The notes below the pieces were generated by a model. The model did no database searches, was not told the DNA's origin, and worked only from the letters and a program-made list of their open reading frames with translations. This document shows positions 11,305 to 21,867 of a stretch of 64,000 bases of DNA, one piece after another. The stretch is from Phragmites australis (lineage: Eukaryota > Streptophyta > Magnoliopsida > Poales > Poaceae). Both the position numbers and the translations under genes were made by a program. The stretch lies in NCBI RefSeq assembly GCF_958298935.1, contig NC_084943.1, positions 6,458,001 through 6,522,000 on the forward strand, in the 5' to 3' direction. How positions within the stretch are numbered: the stretch's first letter is position 1; each line of letters opens with the position of its first letter.

Positions 11305-12350
11305 GGGTTACAGAATTTTTTATTTATATATTTTTATTTTTCAATATTCATAAAAATATATGACTATTTTAAAATATTGCACATCTAGGCTACCATCGTA
11401 TGTTGGATGGACGACACCTTACTGTCACATATCCAACGGGCAACACCTTATGGGACCCACAGCACAACGGGTTAGAAATTAAATACATTGGTCGACGTGG
11501 TGTCCACATCAACTTATCGTTGTTGTCACTCGTTGGATGGGTGACCACCTTTTCATACTGAAAATAAACTTTTACTGTTGCATGCATACCGAAAAGGAAA
11601 AGCTTTTGGACTTTTACATAGTTGCATGTAGGCATGTTCATGCGCAATCCGGCCTGAGGAACCCGACCCGACCCAGCCTGAAAAAGCCTGACCCGATCCG
11701 ACCCGACCAATGGATGGGTCGAGCTTGGGCTTCAAAATATAGGCTCGCAGTTCCAGCCAGGTCGGGCTCGGGCTTCAAAACAGGCTTAAAACCCAAAATA
11801 AAATCTGAAAAACTCAACCCGATTCGAAAAAAATCCAAAAAAACCCGAGCTGGACCGGAAAAAATCCAATATCAGATAGGCTCGGGCTTAGCAACCTAGC
11901 TCGACATCAGGCTCACGCCGGGATCAGGCCTGTGGGTTTCTTGTTGGGCTTTTCAAAACCCAACCCAAAACCCGACTGGCCCGATGTTTGAACCGAACTA
12001 CTTGCATGCATGCATTGTACGGGCGACACATTTTGCTTTTGGACTTTTGCATACTGAAAAGGCTAGCAGTGAAAAGGTATCACTTGTTGAATGGGAGACA
12101 CATTTTCCATTAGCCCCAGCAAAGATGTCACCCATTGGTTGGATGACAAGTTGTCGTGGATGCCACGTCGTCTATTTTTTACCGTTATGCCATTGATCCT
12201 ATAAGGTGCTGCTCGTTGAATGAGCGACAGCAAGGTGTCGTTCATCTAATATGTGACGGTAGTCTTGATGTGCAATATTTTTAAATGATCGTGTATTTTT
12301 TAAAATATTAAAAAATAAATATATATAAATAAAAGAAATTCAAGGGTTAA
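11305..12350. mobile_element. Long inverted-repeat (foldback or TIR-MULE-like) element
   Basis: The left arm (about 11305-11560) and right arm (about 12090-12350) are imperfect reverse complements over some 250 bp. For example 'AAATATTGCACATC' with 'GTTGGATGGACGACACCTTACTGTC' on the left pairs with the complement of 'GACAGCAAGGTGTCGTTCATCTAATATG' on the right. No coding potential is seen in the arms. The centre holds a nested hAT-like element. Family assignment is open because I could not define a target-site duplication. Confidence 0.65.
11629..12000. mobile_element. Nonautonomous hAT-like element (372 bp)
   Basis: The ends are TAGGCATGTTCA and, on the other strand, TAGTTCGGTTCA. The flanks are GTTGCATG (11621-11628) and CTTGCATG (12001-12008), an 8-bp target duplication with one mismatch, which is the hAT signature. 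The interior is rich in repeated 'CCCGACC' and 'GGGCTTCAAAA' blocks arranged as inverted repeats. ORFs through it are products of this repeat structure. Confidence 0.7.
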
Positions 12351-13035
12351 ACACATGATTTACTAAGGGCTGCACACCAAAATCCTAGAATTAATCAAAA
12401 TTATGTTATTCAGGTAGGATTTCAGATGTCTCATGACTCAAGCCCGTTTCTAATTTCTTGGAAGTCGGTTCGTCGCTGTAGATGTACCGGCAAAATGATG
12501 TGTCGCAGTATCGGTGGTTCTGGAGGAAAACGGTGTATTGACGTAGCACATTTCCATATCCTTATCGTCGTATCTAGTGGTCAACAGCATTTGTACTCAG
12601 CCTGATCTTGCCTACAATTCTGAGCTGCGGGGAACTGTTCAGGACTCGTCTAGGAGAAACTGATCTTACCCATCACAGACACTAGCTGTAGTGGATATGC
12701 GTAGAACAAGAGTATTTTTTAATCATTGCTGGTACTATATTATTTACAACTATAAAACGTTGTGCCGATGAGGCGTAATTCATTGGACTGATCATGACAT
12801 ATCTCAGACGATTTTCAGAGTTCAGTGTCAAAATTAGGGAAAGCGAAGAGTTCATTAGGTAATGGAACTTCCCCAAGGAAAATGACAAGTATTGAAAACA
12901 AGGTGAATACAAGATCAACCACGACTATAATAATGTACGGTGTGTACCAAATAAAACAAAATACGAAAGATGTTCTGTACGACATAATACTAACTAAAGT
13001 AAAATCATCACTACTTAAATATTTGTTCCTACATA
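12351..13035. other. Intergenic, including the 3' flank of ELC
   Basis: The sequence is AT-rich without recognisable repeats or coding regions. The last 200-300 bases before 13036 should contain the 3'-UTR of the minus-strand ELC gene. I cannot place its poly(A) site securely. Confidence 0.5.
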
Positions 13036-14016
13036 CTATCGATTGCTCAACGCGGTGGATGCTGCATAGCAATGGAAGAACTGCTCTCTCGCGAGGATCT
13101 TGACGCGCCTGATGTATTCCTGGAAGCTGAGCGCTCCATTCTCCAGAGCGTGGCCAAGGGCGTCCACGGCGTCGTCCACGGCGAGCTCCGACGCCTTGCT
13201 CTCCAACCACCGCGGCGCGTCTCCCGCTGCCGCCAGTGGTTCCAGTACGGCTTCGGCATCGGTCACGTGGCTTGCCTGCCGCAACCAGCTGCGCAGCTGG
13301 TCGCGATGGATAAGGCTGGCCGTCACGGCGCGCTCCAGTCGCATCCTCTCATCCTCGAGCTCGCGGACGGCGCGGCCCATGGCGTTGGCCCGTGCGCGGA
13401 GGCTGTCTTGCACCGAGGACATGCCATGTATGTCCTGGTCGACGAGGCCACGGAAGGCGGCCCTGTCCCTGTGCAGCCTCGCGGCCAGCACGTCAACCAG
13501 CGTCGTGTCCTCCGGCCTCGCTTTGGACGTTGTGACGTCGACGAAGCCGAAGGACGTCAGCGGGTGGCACATCCTCAAGGCCCCGACAAGGCTCCGCACG
13601 AGGCCGGTGAGACTGGAGCCCGGAACGCGCCAGTCGTCAAGGTACGGCAGCGTGCGGCGGACGCGGCCGGTGCGATGATCGACGAAGGGGTGGTCCGGGA
13701 CGAGGGACGCCGGCGGCGCGGTGGGGAAGACGTAGATGAGGGGCGGCCGGAAGGGGTACTCCCTGGGCAGCCATAGGGTGAGGAGGAGCGGCGGCAGGGC
13801 GGGAGAGACGGCGAGGAGCCCTCGCGCGTTGAGCAGCACGGTGGACTCGCCGCGGTCGCTGGTGTAGGTGTCGACGGACGGCGACAGGGAGGGGAAGTCG
13901 TGGAGCACGGCGAAGACGTGCTGGCGGACGAGCCACCTGAGGTCCGGGTGCGCGTACGGGGCCAGGGCCGCGTCCACCAGCTCCACCGTGCCGGCACCGA
14001 CCGCCGCCATCGCCAT
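13036..14016 (-). CDS. ELC: ELC/VPS23-like ESCRT-I subunit (TSG101 homologue)
   Basis: This single-exon gene encodes 326 aa. VPS23/ELC is the ubiquitin-binding subunit of ESCRT-I, which sorts ubiquitinated membrane proteins into multivesicular endosomes. Residues about 15-150 form a UEV (inactive E2-like) domain with 'LWLPREYPFRPPLIYV' at 81-96 and 'LPYLDDW' at 123-129; there is no E2 active-site Cys motif, as expected. Residues about 200-245 are predicted coiled coil ('VRELEDERMRLERAV'). Residues about 255-320 are the steadiness box, ending 'SFQEYIRRVKILAREQFFHC'. The start at 14016 has a good context (ATCATGG). The protein is shorter than I would expect for plant ELC because the Pro-rich linker between UEV and coiled coil is nearly absent. 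The gene is strongly GC-rich, and the long antisense ORFs over it are shadows. No disabling change is visible, so it is probably functional; a short ELC-like paralogue is the main alternative to ELC itself. Confidence 0.88.
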   Translation of the reverse strand: MAMAAVGAGTVELVDAALAPYAHPDLRWLVRQHVFAVLHDFPSLSPSVDTYTSDRGESTVLLNARGLLAVSPALPPLLLTLWLPREYPFRPPLIYVFPTAPPASLVPDHPFVDHRTGRVRRTLPYLDDWRVPGSSLTGLVRSLVGALRMCHPLTSFGFVDVTTSKARPEDTTLVDVLAARLHRDRAAFRGLVDQDIHGMSSVQDSLRARANAMGRAVRELEDERMRLERAVTASLIHRDQLRSWLRQASHVTDAEAVLEPLAAAGDAPRWLESKASELAVDDAVDALGHALENGALSFQEYIRRVKILAREQFFHCYAASTALSNR

Positions 14017-14890
14017 GATGCAGGCCCGTCTTTCACTCTCCCTTCAAGGCTTTAACCAACCCATTGACAACTTGTTGTTTACGTTTGAGACGAAGAAAAT
14101 TGAGCAAGAGAAGTTCTCGGAAAGTTGTTCGGGCAGAAATGAGAAATCTTGACGCGGATACGCTGCCAAGTCTCCAGTGGATTTTAAGGTGTTCAGACCG
14201 TGAAAGCTACCATTACCTGCGTCAGTTGTTGAAATGTTCGGTTGCACAACGGACAGGTGGACTTGATGGCAACAAAAGTGACCAGGACATCGTGGTTGCC
14301 GTCACAACGACAATTACTATGTATCCATGTCGACATGGAAATAGATTTTTTTCAATTTTTTTAAAAGACAGAAGCTATCTAAACAGCTAACTTCTTGTTT
14401 CAGTTTTTTGACTTTTGACTGACTGAGAAAATGTTTGTGGTTGAAATAAACTAAAAACTGAAAAGAAGATTCTAACCGGCTTTTCTAACTTTTAGGTGTG
14501 CTAAAAAGCTAAAAAATTAATATAAAAACCAACAACTAAAATTCAACAGTCAGAGTCGCTTTCTCAACTAGCTAGAAGCTCTAAAGCCACATCCTATCTA
14601 AACGGTCCCAATAGAAACCGACGCTAGAAAGAAGAAGTTGGTATAATCTTAATTTAAGCCTAGCTCAATTAGTGAGTGAGTGGTAAATTGTACCTTACAT
14701 ATTTAAGGCCTCTTTAGCTTTGAATTTGGTTACATAATTTCTTCTTAATTTAATTTAAATCTAAACTGTAAATGTGCTAATGTATTTAGTGTCTATCACC
14801 TCATCCAGCCTGTCCAGAATCCAACGGTCCCCTCATCCCGCAACATGCATCATACGGTGCGCGCCGCTCACGCCGGCCTCTATGCCTCCA
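14017..14890. other. Intergenic, ELC promoter side
   Basis: This contains the 5' flank of ELC. No clear TATA box was found. The part at 14390-14620 is rich in 'CTAAAAA/AGCTAAAAA' runs and ends with 'CTATCTAAACGGTCCC', which resembles one end of a MITE, but I could not find a matching partner end. Confidence 0.4.
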
Positions 14891-14894
14891 AAAC

Positions 14895-15140
14895 ATGAGG
14901 AGGAATCGCGTCGTGCGGCTACTTTCCTACGTGCTGCTGGAGTGGATCCTCATTGTGCTCCACCTTGCCAATAGCGTCTTCTCCTACCTCGCATCCAGGT
15001 TCGTCTCCTTCTCCGACCTGGGTAGGATTTTGTGCTTAGCAGCAATTTTGCATTTGAAACATTTTGCTACCCCGTCTCTCTCTCATACTGCGCTGACCTG
15101 GACAGGATTTGTGCGGAGTTCGCCGCCCCCGAGGTGAGTA
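14895..15140 (+). pseudogene. Fragment resembling a membrane-anchor exon (possibly DUF593 family)
   Basis: An ATG-initiated frame encodes 'VVRLLSYVLLEWILIVLHLA' and then 'NSVFSYLASRFV', one hydrophobic membrane segment. It is reminiscent of the N-terminal anchor of myosin-binding/FLOURY1-like DUF593 proteins ('LLEW.LI.L...NS.FSYL..RF'). A plausible donor (CTGG|GTAGG) follows at about 15023, and an acceptor-like 'GGACAG' at about 15106. Nothing downstream continues the protein, so I treat it as an orphan exon or gene fragment. The family assignment is tentative. Confidence 0.3.
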
Positions 15141-15629
15141 TATATGGCAAATAGTAGTTCTTCTGTCCCCCAGGTACGTACGTGCGCGTACCTAGTCACC
15201 GGCGCTATTTGTCCGCTGCGCTCCGCTAAAGGAGGATTACCTCTAGGGCTTGTTGGTTTCGTGGAATTTTTTTTTGTTTGTTTCAGGTATTTCATTTGTT
15301 TTTGGTGGGTGGTGGATTTGTGATTGATTGGATCAGGGAAGCTCGCAGGAGAAGTAGGAGATAGAGGAACTTATGTCCCAGCGAGGGGCACGCTAGGAGA
15401 CCCGGCCGGTCCAATAGCTTCGGCAGTCACCGCGGAGGTGTAGTTAGCGACGCAGGCAAGGGCGGTGGAGGGGCCTCTGGCCAGGCTCCCCTCTCATCCA
15501 ACCGTAGGCATGTTACTAGTTGATTTTCATTTTGTGTTGTGCTGTTGATTTGATCTTGGCAGGGAAGATATGGTTCTGATGGGACTTTTGGATCTCGATT
15601 GTAGCTTCAGGAAGCTTGGCAATGGCCAT
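15141..15629. other. Intergenic, unassigned
   Basis: Mixed GC content, no coding region or repeat that I recognise. It lies between the orphan exon and a Tat-like LTR. Confidence 0.4.
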
Positions 15630-16370
15630 TGTCGGGGGTCATTGTTAAGGATCTCGATGGCTCTTTGGCTTAGCTAGCCTATGCTTATGGATTCACGTCT
15701 TTCAAAGGTCGCTTTTGAACTTTCAGGCTTCGGAGTAACCATCTCCTAGAGCCATATCTTCGGAAGCCTCTATCTCCCGGAACCATGCCTCCCGAAGCCT
15801 CCACCTCCCGAGACCATACCCCTCTGGAGTCCCCATCTCTGGGGCTCGGGTAGGCTTTCCAAAGGCTACAGGGTGAGTCATCAAGCCTCAAAAAAGATTT
15901 ATCAGAAGAGGAACGCCGATCATCCTTTGTCTACAAAGAAGTGACCGGCATTAAGTACCTATGCTAGTGGACTCCGTCCTGACACCCCAGTACAATAGAG
16001 GTTATCCTGACACTCCTGCCAACGCGACGCCAGGCCGCAATTGGCGATCGGCTCACCCCTCAGGGTGCAAACAGCACAATAGTTACCATGATTGATATTT
16101 ATCTTCTATGTAAAGTGAAAATTGTTATACAGGATAAGATCATGTAACTCGGTCGGGTCTTAGATATTTTGCACATAGCGATAACTTGCACGTTAACCTA
16201 AGTATAACCCTATAAATAAAATGTCATGGTCGTCTGAGAGAGAAGATGACAACACACAGAATATAGAGGTGTACAAACACAAAATCACATTGTAATACTC
16301 CTCTGAAACTGATCTATTTTTTCTACTATCAATACATTTGTAATATTTCTTTCTCTTAAACTTCATCTCC
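15630..16370 (+). mobile_element. Gypsy (Tat/RIRE2-like) LTR
   Basis: It begins TGTCGGGGGTCATTG, the typical start of Tat-lineage LTRs in grasses. It carries a TATA box in CCCTATAAATAAA (16208-16220), followed by 'GAGAGAGAAGATGAC' and a pyrimidine-rich end near 16370. No PBS or internal gypsy sequence follows, so it is a solo or truncated LTR. The right boundary is uncertain. Confidence 0.5.
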
Positions 16371-16868
16371 AAACTTAAATCTCCTTTTTAAAACAAACTC
16401 TTGCAGTACCTGCTGAGACAAGAGACAAGATCATCTCGGAGGGTGGTGGACCAGCCGGACAACACCGGCTTCCAGCCAGGTCCCATCCCGAGACCCCTCC
16501 AGACGCCGGCGCGCCCGCCACCCGCACCACAGAATGCGGCAGCGCACGTTCCCCTCCCGCACCACGGCCGCAGCACCATGATGAGTCGAAAGCCCTGTTA
16601 TGCTATTGTGGATTACGATTGAGGAACGATGCGAAACATGACTTGATTAGTGTTGTTTTGATTTCATCAGTGGTGCACTCTGTTTCGTTTAGTTCGTATA
16701 GCTCTTGTGACTGTCTGTTGCTGTAGAAAATCTGTCAAATAGTTTGTTTTTGGCAATGCTTTAATCATTTTATATACCTATTAGTCCTAACAAACATTGT
16801 ATTCTTGCTTCGTAGTCATAATTTGGGTTTCTGTCCTATTTTGTCCAGTCGTAGGCTGATTGCACTCA
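16371..16868 (+). other. Possible 5' leader and intron of the DnaJ gene copy
   Basis: A GC-rich block (16400-16600) is followed by AT-rich sequence with an acceptor-like TTTGTCCAG at about 16850, 18 bases before the DnaJ start codon. This would fit a retained 5'-UTR intron, which argues for a DNA-level duplicate and not a processed copy. Inference only. Confidence 0.35.
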
Positions 16869-17700
16869 TGGATGGGAATAGTGTCGAAGCCTTGAGGTCT
16901 ATCAGGCTTGCAAAATCTGTATTTGCATCTGGAGATAGTCAGTGTGCAAAAGAATTAATTAGAATTTCTCATAGATTGGACCCCAGTCTTCCACTTGATG
17001 TTTGTTGAGCCCAGCTGATAAGTTTGGGATCCTGAACGGTGGTTACTTGCCAAGACAAGACCAGGAAAGGCCAAGCCGAAAACCCAAGAACGTCAAAAGA
17101 ATCTGTTGGTCCTTCTAATGTTGATCATGGTTACACTGAGGAGAATGTTAGAGTGGTCCAGGATATCATGTAGAAGGATTACTACGCAAATCTTGGACTA
17201 GAGAAGAGATGCTCTGTGGAGGAAATTAGGAAGGCCTACAGGAGGTTGTTACTGAAGGTTCATCCTGATAAGAACAAGGCTTCTGGGGCAGAGGATGCTT
17301 TCAAGTTGGTCAGAAAGGCTTTCAAGTGCCTAAGCAACGATCAGTCGCGTAAGACATGATCAGACAGGCACCATTGAGGACCAGGATTTTAATGAGCAAT
17401 ATTCCAATGTCATGAGGTGAGGAGCTGCAAGGCGGAGGAGGCAAGGAAGAAGTGGCTTCTATGACTACGAAGGAGAGTTTGATCCAAATGAGATATTCAG
17501 GTCCTTTTTTTTTATGGAACCCATGATAATCTGTTCCGATCCGTGCTTAGAATACTACAGATCAAGGGGAACAGGCAGGCAACAGCTGCAGAGAAGGGAG
17601 CAGACAACGCAGGGTGGGTCAGGCATAAATCTAACAAGGTTGATGCACCTTACAGTGGTATCGTTATTGGTTTTCTCAGACCTATTTTAGAGACGCATGC
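16869..17700 (+). pseudogene. DnaJ/Hsp40 (DNAJB12/DnaJ49-like) pseudogene
   Basis: From ATG 16869 the frame reads 'MDGNSVEALRSIRLAKSVFA' and 'ISHRLDPSLPLD', the N-terminal part of plant endoplasmic-reticulum J-proteins that recruit Hsp70. After a stop and a frameshift come 'ENVRVVQDIM', then a J domain: 'YYANLGLEKRCSVEEIRKAY' and 'LLLKVHPDKNKASGAEDAFK' with the HPD motif intact at 17261-17269. Further on, 'GRSGFYDYEGEFDPNEIFRS' matches the Gly/Phe linker. Stops follow 'DVC' and 'QDIM', and frameshifts occur after about 17340. The C-terminal DUF1977 part is not recognisable. It is a broken copy of an ER-membrane J-protein gene; the intact parent lies elsewhere. Confidence 0.8.
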
Positions 17701-19590
17701 CAAGTGATATCTTGATGTGTTTAGGGGAGGACAGCTGGGCAGTGTGCGAACAAGTAGTGGGGGTGAACGATGAAGGGGTATTACTTTAGTGGTCATGGTG
17801 TATAATTTTCTCCCAATTTTATGGATCAGACTTTTATGGACTATTTTTTACCTGCTCTACAAATTTATACTAAGAAAAGACAATTCCTACCGATCAGGCT
17901 GCTCCAAGAAAATATAGAACTATTCTATTTGGTAAGACTTCCTCCATATTCAACTTGGATGCTAGATTTAGAGCTTTCCCAAACACCCCTTGAACCATTT
18001 TATATTTTCTATCCTTCCAATGACCATGCTGTGATGACAACAGAATATTTGCCTTGTGCTGTCTCGGTGTACTGTTGAATGCCGTGTGCTATTGTTTTCT
18101 TTTTTGCGATTTGTTAACGTTGTGTGCCTGTGCATGGTCGATCGCTTTCTTGAATATTTACTACTCGTGATGCAGGCACTATTATCTCCTTAGATTTGTT
18201 TTCAGAAAGCAAAAGAAATAACATAGTAGCTAAATTATTGTCAACCAAAGGACCATTGTGTCTTTATTTTCACTTGATTGGGTTTGGCGATAGAAGGCTT
18301 GGAGCTCACTCGTTTCTTGAATTTGCAGATGATAGTTTAGGGCAAAATATAATTCACGTGAATAAGGGTGAAGGAAAGTCATTGTAGTCTAAATATGTTA
18401 TATCATGTTTCTCTGCATCTACGTTTTCTTAATGGGAACTCGAAGTTTTAACGAAACAGCATTCAATTTTCATCATTAATGTGGGTAGCACTTTCTCATG
18501 ATTCACTGACCTGTGCTCCTGGAGGCTTACTTTTCAGCAGTGGTTTCTCTGGACAGGACAGCCGGAGAGCAAGGTCCATCAAAATGGAGCCAACTCTTCT
18601 AGAAAGCCATAGGCTGATGCAGATCCTGCCGGTTCGGCAGGGTTGCTCACAAGTTTGCTCAATGAACCATCTTTGTATTAGGGGCAGCCAAGTCCTAAAC
18701 TATTTTTGTTTGACGGTACTCCTAAATGGTTGCAACGATGTTATTATTTAATGAATAAATCTCTCCATATTCTAACAAGTAAATGCATTTACTTTAAAAA
18801 AACTCACCAATTCCATAACATATTCTCACACCGTTAAGTCATGATTTGAAACGCCCCCTGCATCCCATTTCATGCAGGTCTCGCTGACTAGAAGGTTTGG
18901 CACACCAAATCAGATTAATGGACGGCTTGTGGGCAAGGTGGCAGTAGCAAAGGTACGTTGTTGTCGGTGTTGGGAAGTGCACCGCCAAGCGCCTACTCCG
19001 AGAGTAAATTTTATAAGATATCTTTAGAGAAACATCTCAATAAAATCTTCATCCACTTTATTCATCCTTATCTAACGGCATGCGAGCGTGCATACTTACA
19101 TGGTGAAAAACATATGTCAACGTCCCACCAGAGTCTATATATGAGATCGAAATCTTATAAAATTTACTTCCGCACTCTCCATTCCTGTCCTAGACATGGA
19201 TCAGAGCACATCCCATCATGATGGTTTGACTAGGAATTTTATCCCCACAGGAAATGGTAATTTTATACGGTAGCAGCAAGAGTTTGATGGACATGGAAAT
19301 CATCAAAATTTCATCAATACACAACTTATTTTCTCGCCAACTACCTCCTCAAAATTTCATCACTAACCTCAACCCCATGCTTGACATGCACACGTACGAC
19401 AGTACAACAGTTGAATGCAAAATGGATCCATGTACAAGGTGTATAATTTGACCCATGTGGGACACCGTACTCAGTAGGGTGCAGTCTACTATATACCCTT
19501 TCATTAATGTTGCACCATTTTATCTGCCAACTCCAGCTGCGTGAGCCATTCACGCACCAACATTTTATCTGCTTTCTTCACATGTTATGT
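17701..19590. other. Intergenic, no supported gene
   Basis: AT-rich DNA with short ORFs (17821-18078, 18196-18387, 18479-18751, 18958-19221) that show no recognisable domain. The first part may be diverged 3' sequence of the DnaJ copy. No TE ends could be fixed. Confidence 0.4.
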
Positions 19591-19850
19591 GTCCTTCTGT
19601 TAATATGCTCTATCTCTATATAAATCCCCATTCCATAATGGTTCATCTCTTATTTGTACAATCTAAAACATATATATACCAATGGGATAGAATGGTTAGT
19701 AGTAGGCCACTTTGTCAATCAGCAATTAATCTTGTTCCACTGTTATTCTCAACTTAGGCCTCGACGATGAAAGGTCCATTAGGTTCATGCGATACTTGCA
19801 TATAGTGTCTTTGCTTCGGAATGAGCGGCGTCAGGAAGAAAACGTGGTAC
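19591..19850. repeat. Dispersed repeat, copy 1
   Basis: Shares blocks such as 'TAGTAGTAGGCCACTT', 'TTTGCTTCGGA', 'CATCTCTTATTT' and 'ATCTAAAACAT', in the same order, with 26365-26525. A TATA-like 'CTATATAAAT' sits at its left. Nature unknown. Confidence 0.6.
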
Positions 19851-21599
19851 ATGGTCCTTGCTGCACCAGCATGACTCCTGTGCACTGCAGCATCAGCAGG
19901 CCATCACAAGCTTCTGACCAACCAAGCGCGGAAATATAATGGAGTAATCCGCTACAAGCCACCTGCAGGCACTTCGGTCATTGATAAGTATGAGCAAAAT
20001 CGCACAGCTGCAACTATCACAAATGGTAACTTGCTCAGTGTAAAGACCATGTCTTGATAACTTGATTTAGATGCCGGTTGATACCACAATAAAAGGTAAA
20101 CATGTTCAGCGCAGATGAATGGTGGAACATATATAGTATCGAAGTGGCGATGACGCGTTGAGTTTCAAGCATCGTCTTGTTTACAATGCTGACGAGTGAG
20201 GTTGATTTTATGCAAGTCAGCTCGGAAAAGAATTTACATCGACTTACAATTATGACATAATCGCTCAATCCCATCCATCGATTTGGGTGTGGCACCTTTC
20301 ACAAATCGATATGTTAGCGCAAAACAAATTCATTTCATATCCTTTCCTTTCCTTTCTTTGATGCAAAATCATAGAATCAACGCCCCCTTTTTTCCATAGT
20401 TTTCGTTTCCAGAAGTACGCCCCATCCTCCAAACACCAAAAACATAAATACAATCATTTTGGTTGAATCGAAAAATTAAAAGCCCATTCCATTTGGGTGT
20501 CACATGCGTGCGCCTCCGTGCTCTCTTATCGCTGGCAGCTGTGGGGCGCACACTGCCAGGCACCCACTCCTTCCCATCCCTAACATGCGCCAGCTTGTCG
20601 GTGAAGCTCCAATGCACCCACCATGTCATTGGAACCGGCTCCTCTACTCCTCTAAGGTAAAGAAGGAGAGGCACCAGGTGAACAAGGATGGTGACTCTCG
20701 TTTATGGATAGAGACATGAACATGGACACATAAACACTAATTCTGCAACCAGTGATAGTGTATCTACCCTACGAACAGTGATCTAACAAACCATATCTAG
20801 CGACCTGTAATTTACTGTAATTTACCGTTCACCTAGATATAGAATATTGTCCGTGTCACTGTTCACCAATGCATTTCCTTCTCTACATCAGAGGAATTAT
20901 TATCTGACGTAAGGAGGGAAAGGCACCGGGTGAATCGTGATTGTAACTTTCATCTATGAGCAAGATGTATGAACAGTAATTTCACAAACATCGAACGTCC
21001 TGTGACCATTTGACTGATAACAGTAATCCAGTGAACAACTATTTACTGTAAATTACTGTTCACCAAGGCATTTTATTGGGTTGGGGTAAACGTGTTCTTC
21101 TAGTAATATGCTCTATCTATATATCAGGGAGCTACAAAATTGGATTGGGTAAGCTGACACTAAAGCCATCCAGCCCAGCCCACATAGCTTCCCTCCGCCT
21201 AATTTTTTTTATTTTTTATATATTTTAAAATCCAAAATTTGTAAATATATTTATCTGTTTTGAAATTTTACAACTCTATATTTATGTGGTGACGATTCTC
21301 ACCCTGCTCAACACGGATCGACGCGCTACTGCTTCAAGATCACTCATCCAAGTTAGTACGCGTCAAGATTGCGCCTCCAACTCGATTCCCCTACTAATTC
21401 CAGGGTGTCCATGCGGGGAGGTTGCCTGCAGTGCACATGGCCATACATGAGGTAAACCCCCAAATCACAATCTAATTTTGCTATTTGTCTCCAAAATTTT
21501 ATCAAGTCGAGATATTGATTCTCCATAAAATGAAAGCACCGCTCAACACCAGATTGTCAATTATGATGTTAATTTTGTCACAAAATATTGACTAGCATC
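19851..21599. repeat. Intergenic with a diverged approximately 250-bp duplication
   Basis: 20650-20860 and 20905-21070 share an order of blocks: 'GGAGAGGCACCAGGTGAA' / 'GGAAAGGCACCGGGTGAA', then 'AACAGTGAT/AACAGTAAT', then 'ATTTACTGTAA' and 'GTTCACC'. They are two old copies of one unit. The rest is AT-rich with no gene; the ORFs at 20265-20719 have no recognisable domain. Confidence 0.5.
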
Positions 21600-21866
21600 G
21601 TCATACATACCTTTACTTTCATCACAAATAACCAGGGGTGAAGCCTTAGCAGTGACTTGTTATGACAAATATTGGGTGTCACTGAAACATAGCTACATGT
21701 GTAGAGTTGCTATCTTTTGACAAAAAAAAAACTGATCGTCACATAATGGTTTGGCAGAAATATATACAATATATACAATAAGAAATGTAGTTGAAAAATA
21801 ATAGTTTGAAATAATATAATAAAAAACCCAATAGTTCGTGTTGCTGATCCTTGGCAACGGCGCCAG
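21600..21866 (-). mobile_element. Internal start of an Athila-like gypsy element with PBS
   Basis: On the minus strand TGGCGCCGTTGCCAAGG (plus about 21851-21867) is an Athila-type tRNA-Asp primer-binding site. It lies directly after an LTR-like end, and the AT-rich sequence to its left would be the element's leader. No gag was found further left, so the interior is deleted or decayed. Confidence 0.5.
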
Positions 21867-21867
21867 A

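Noticed and set aside
13072..13776. Long plus-strand ORFs (234 and 192 aa) over the ELC gene
   Set aside because: They are antisense shadows of a GC-rich coding exon. The minus-strand frame carries the recognisable UEV and steadiness-box motifs.
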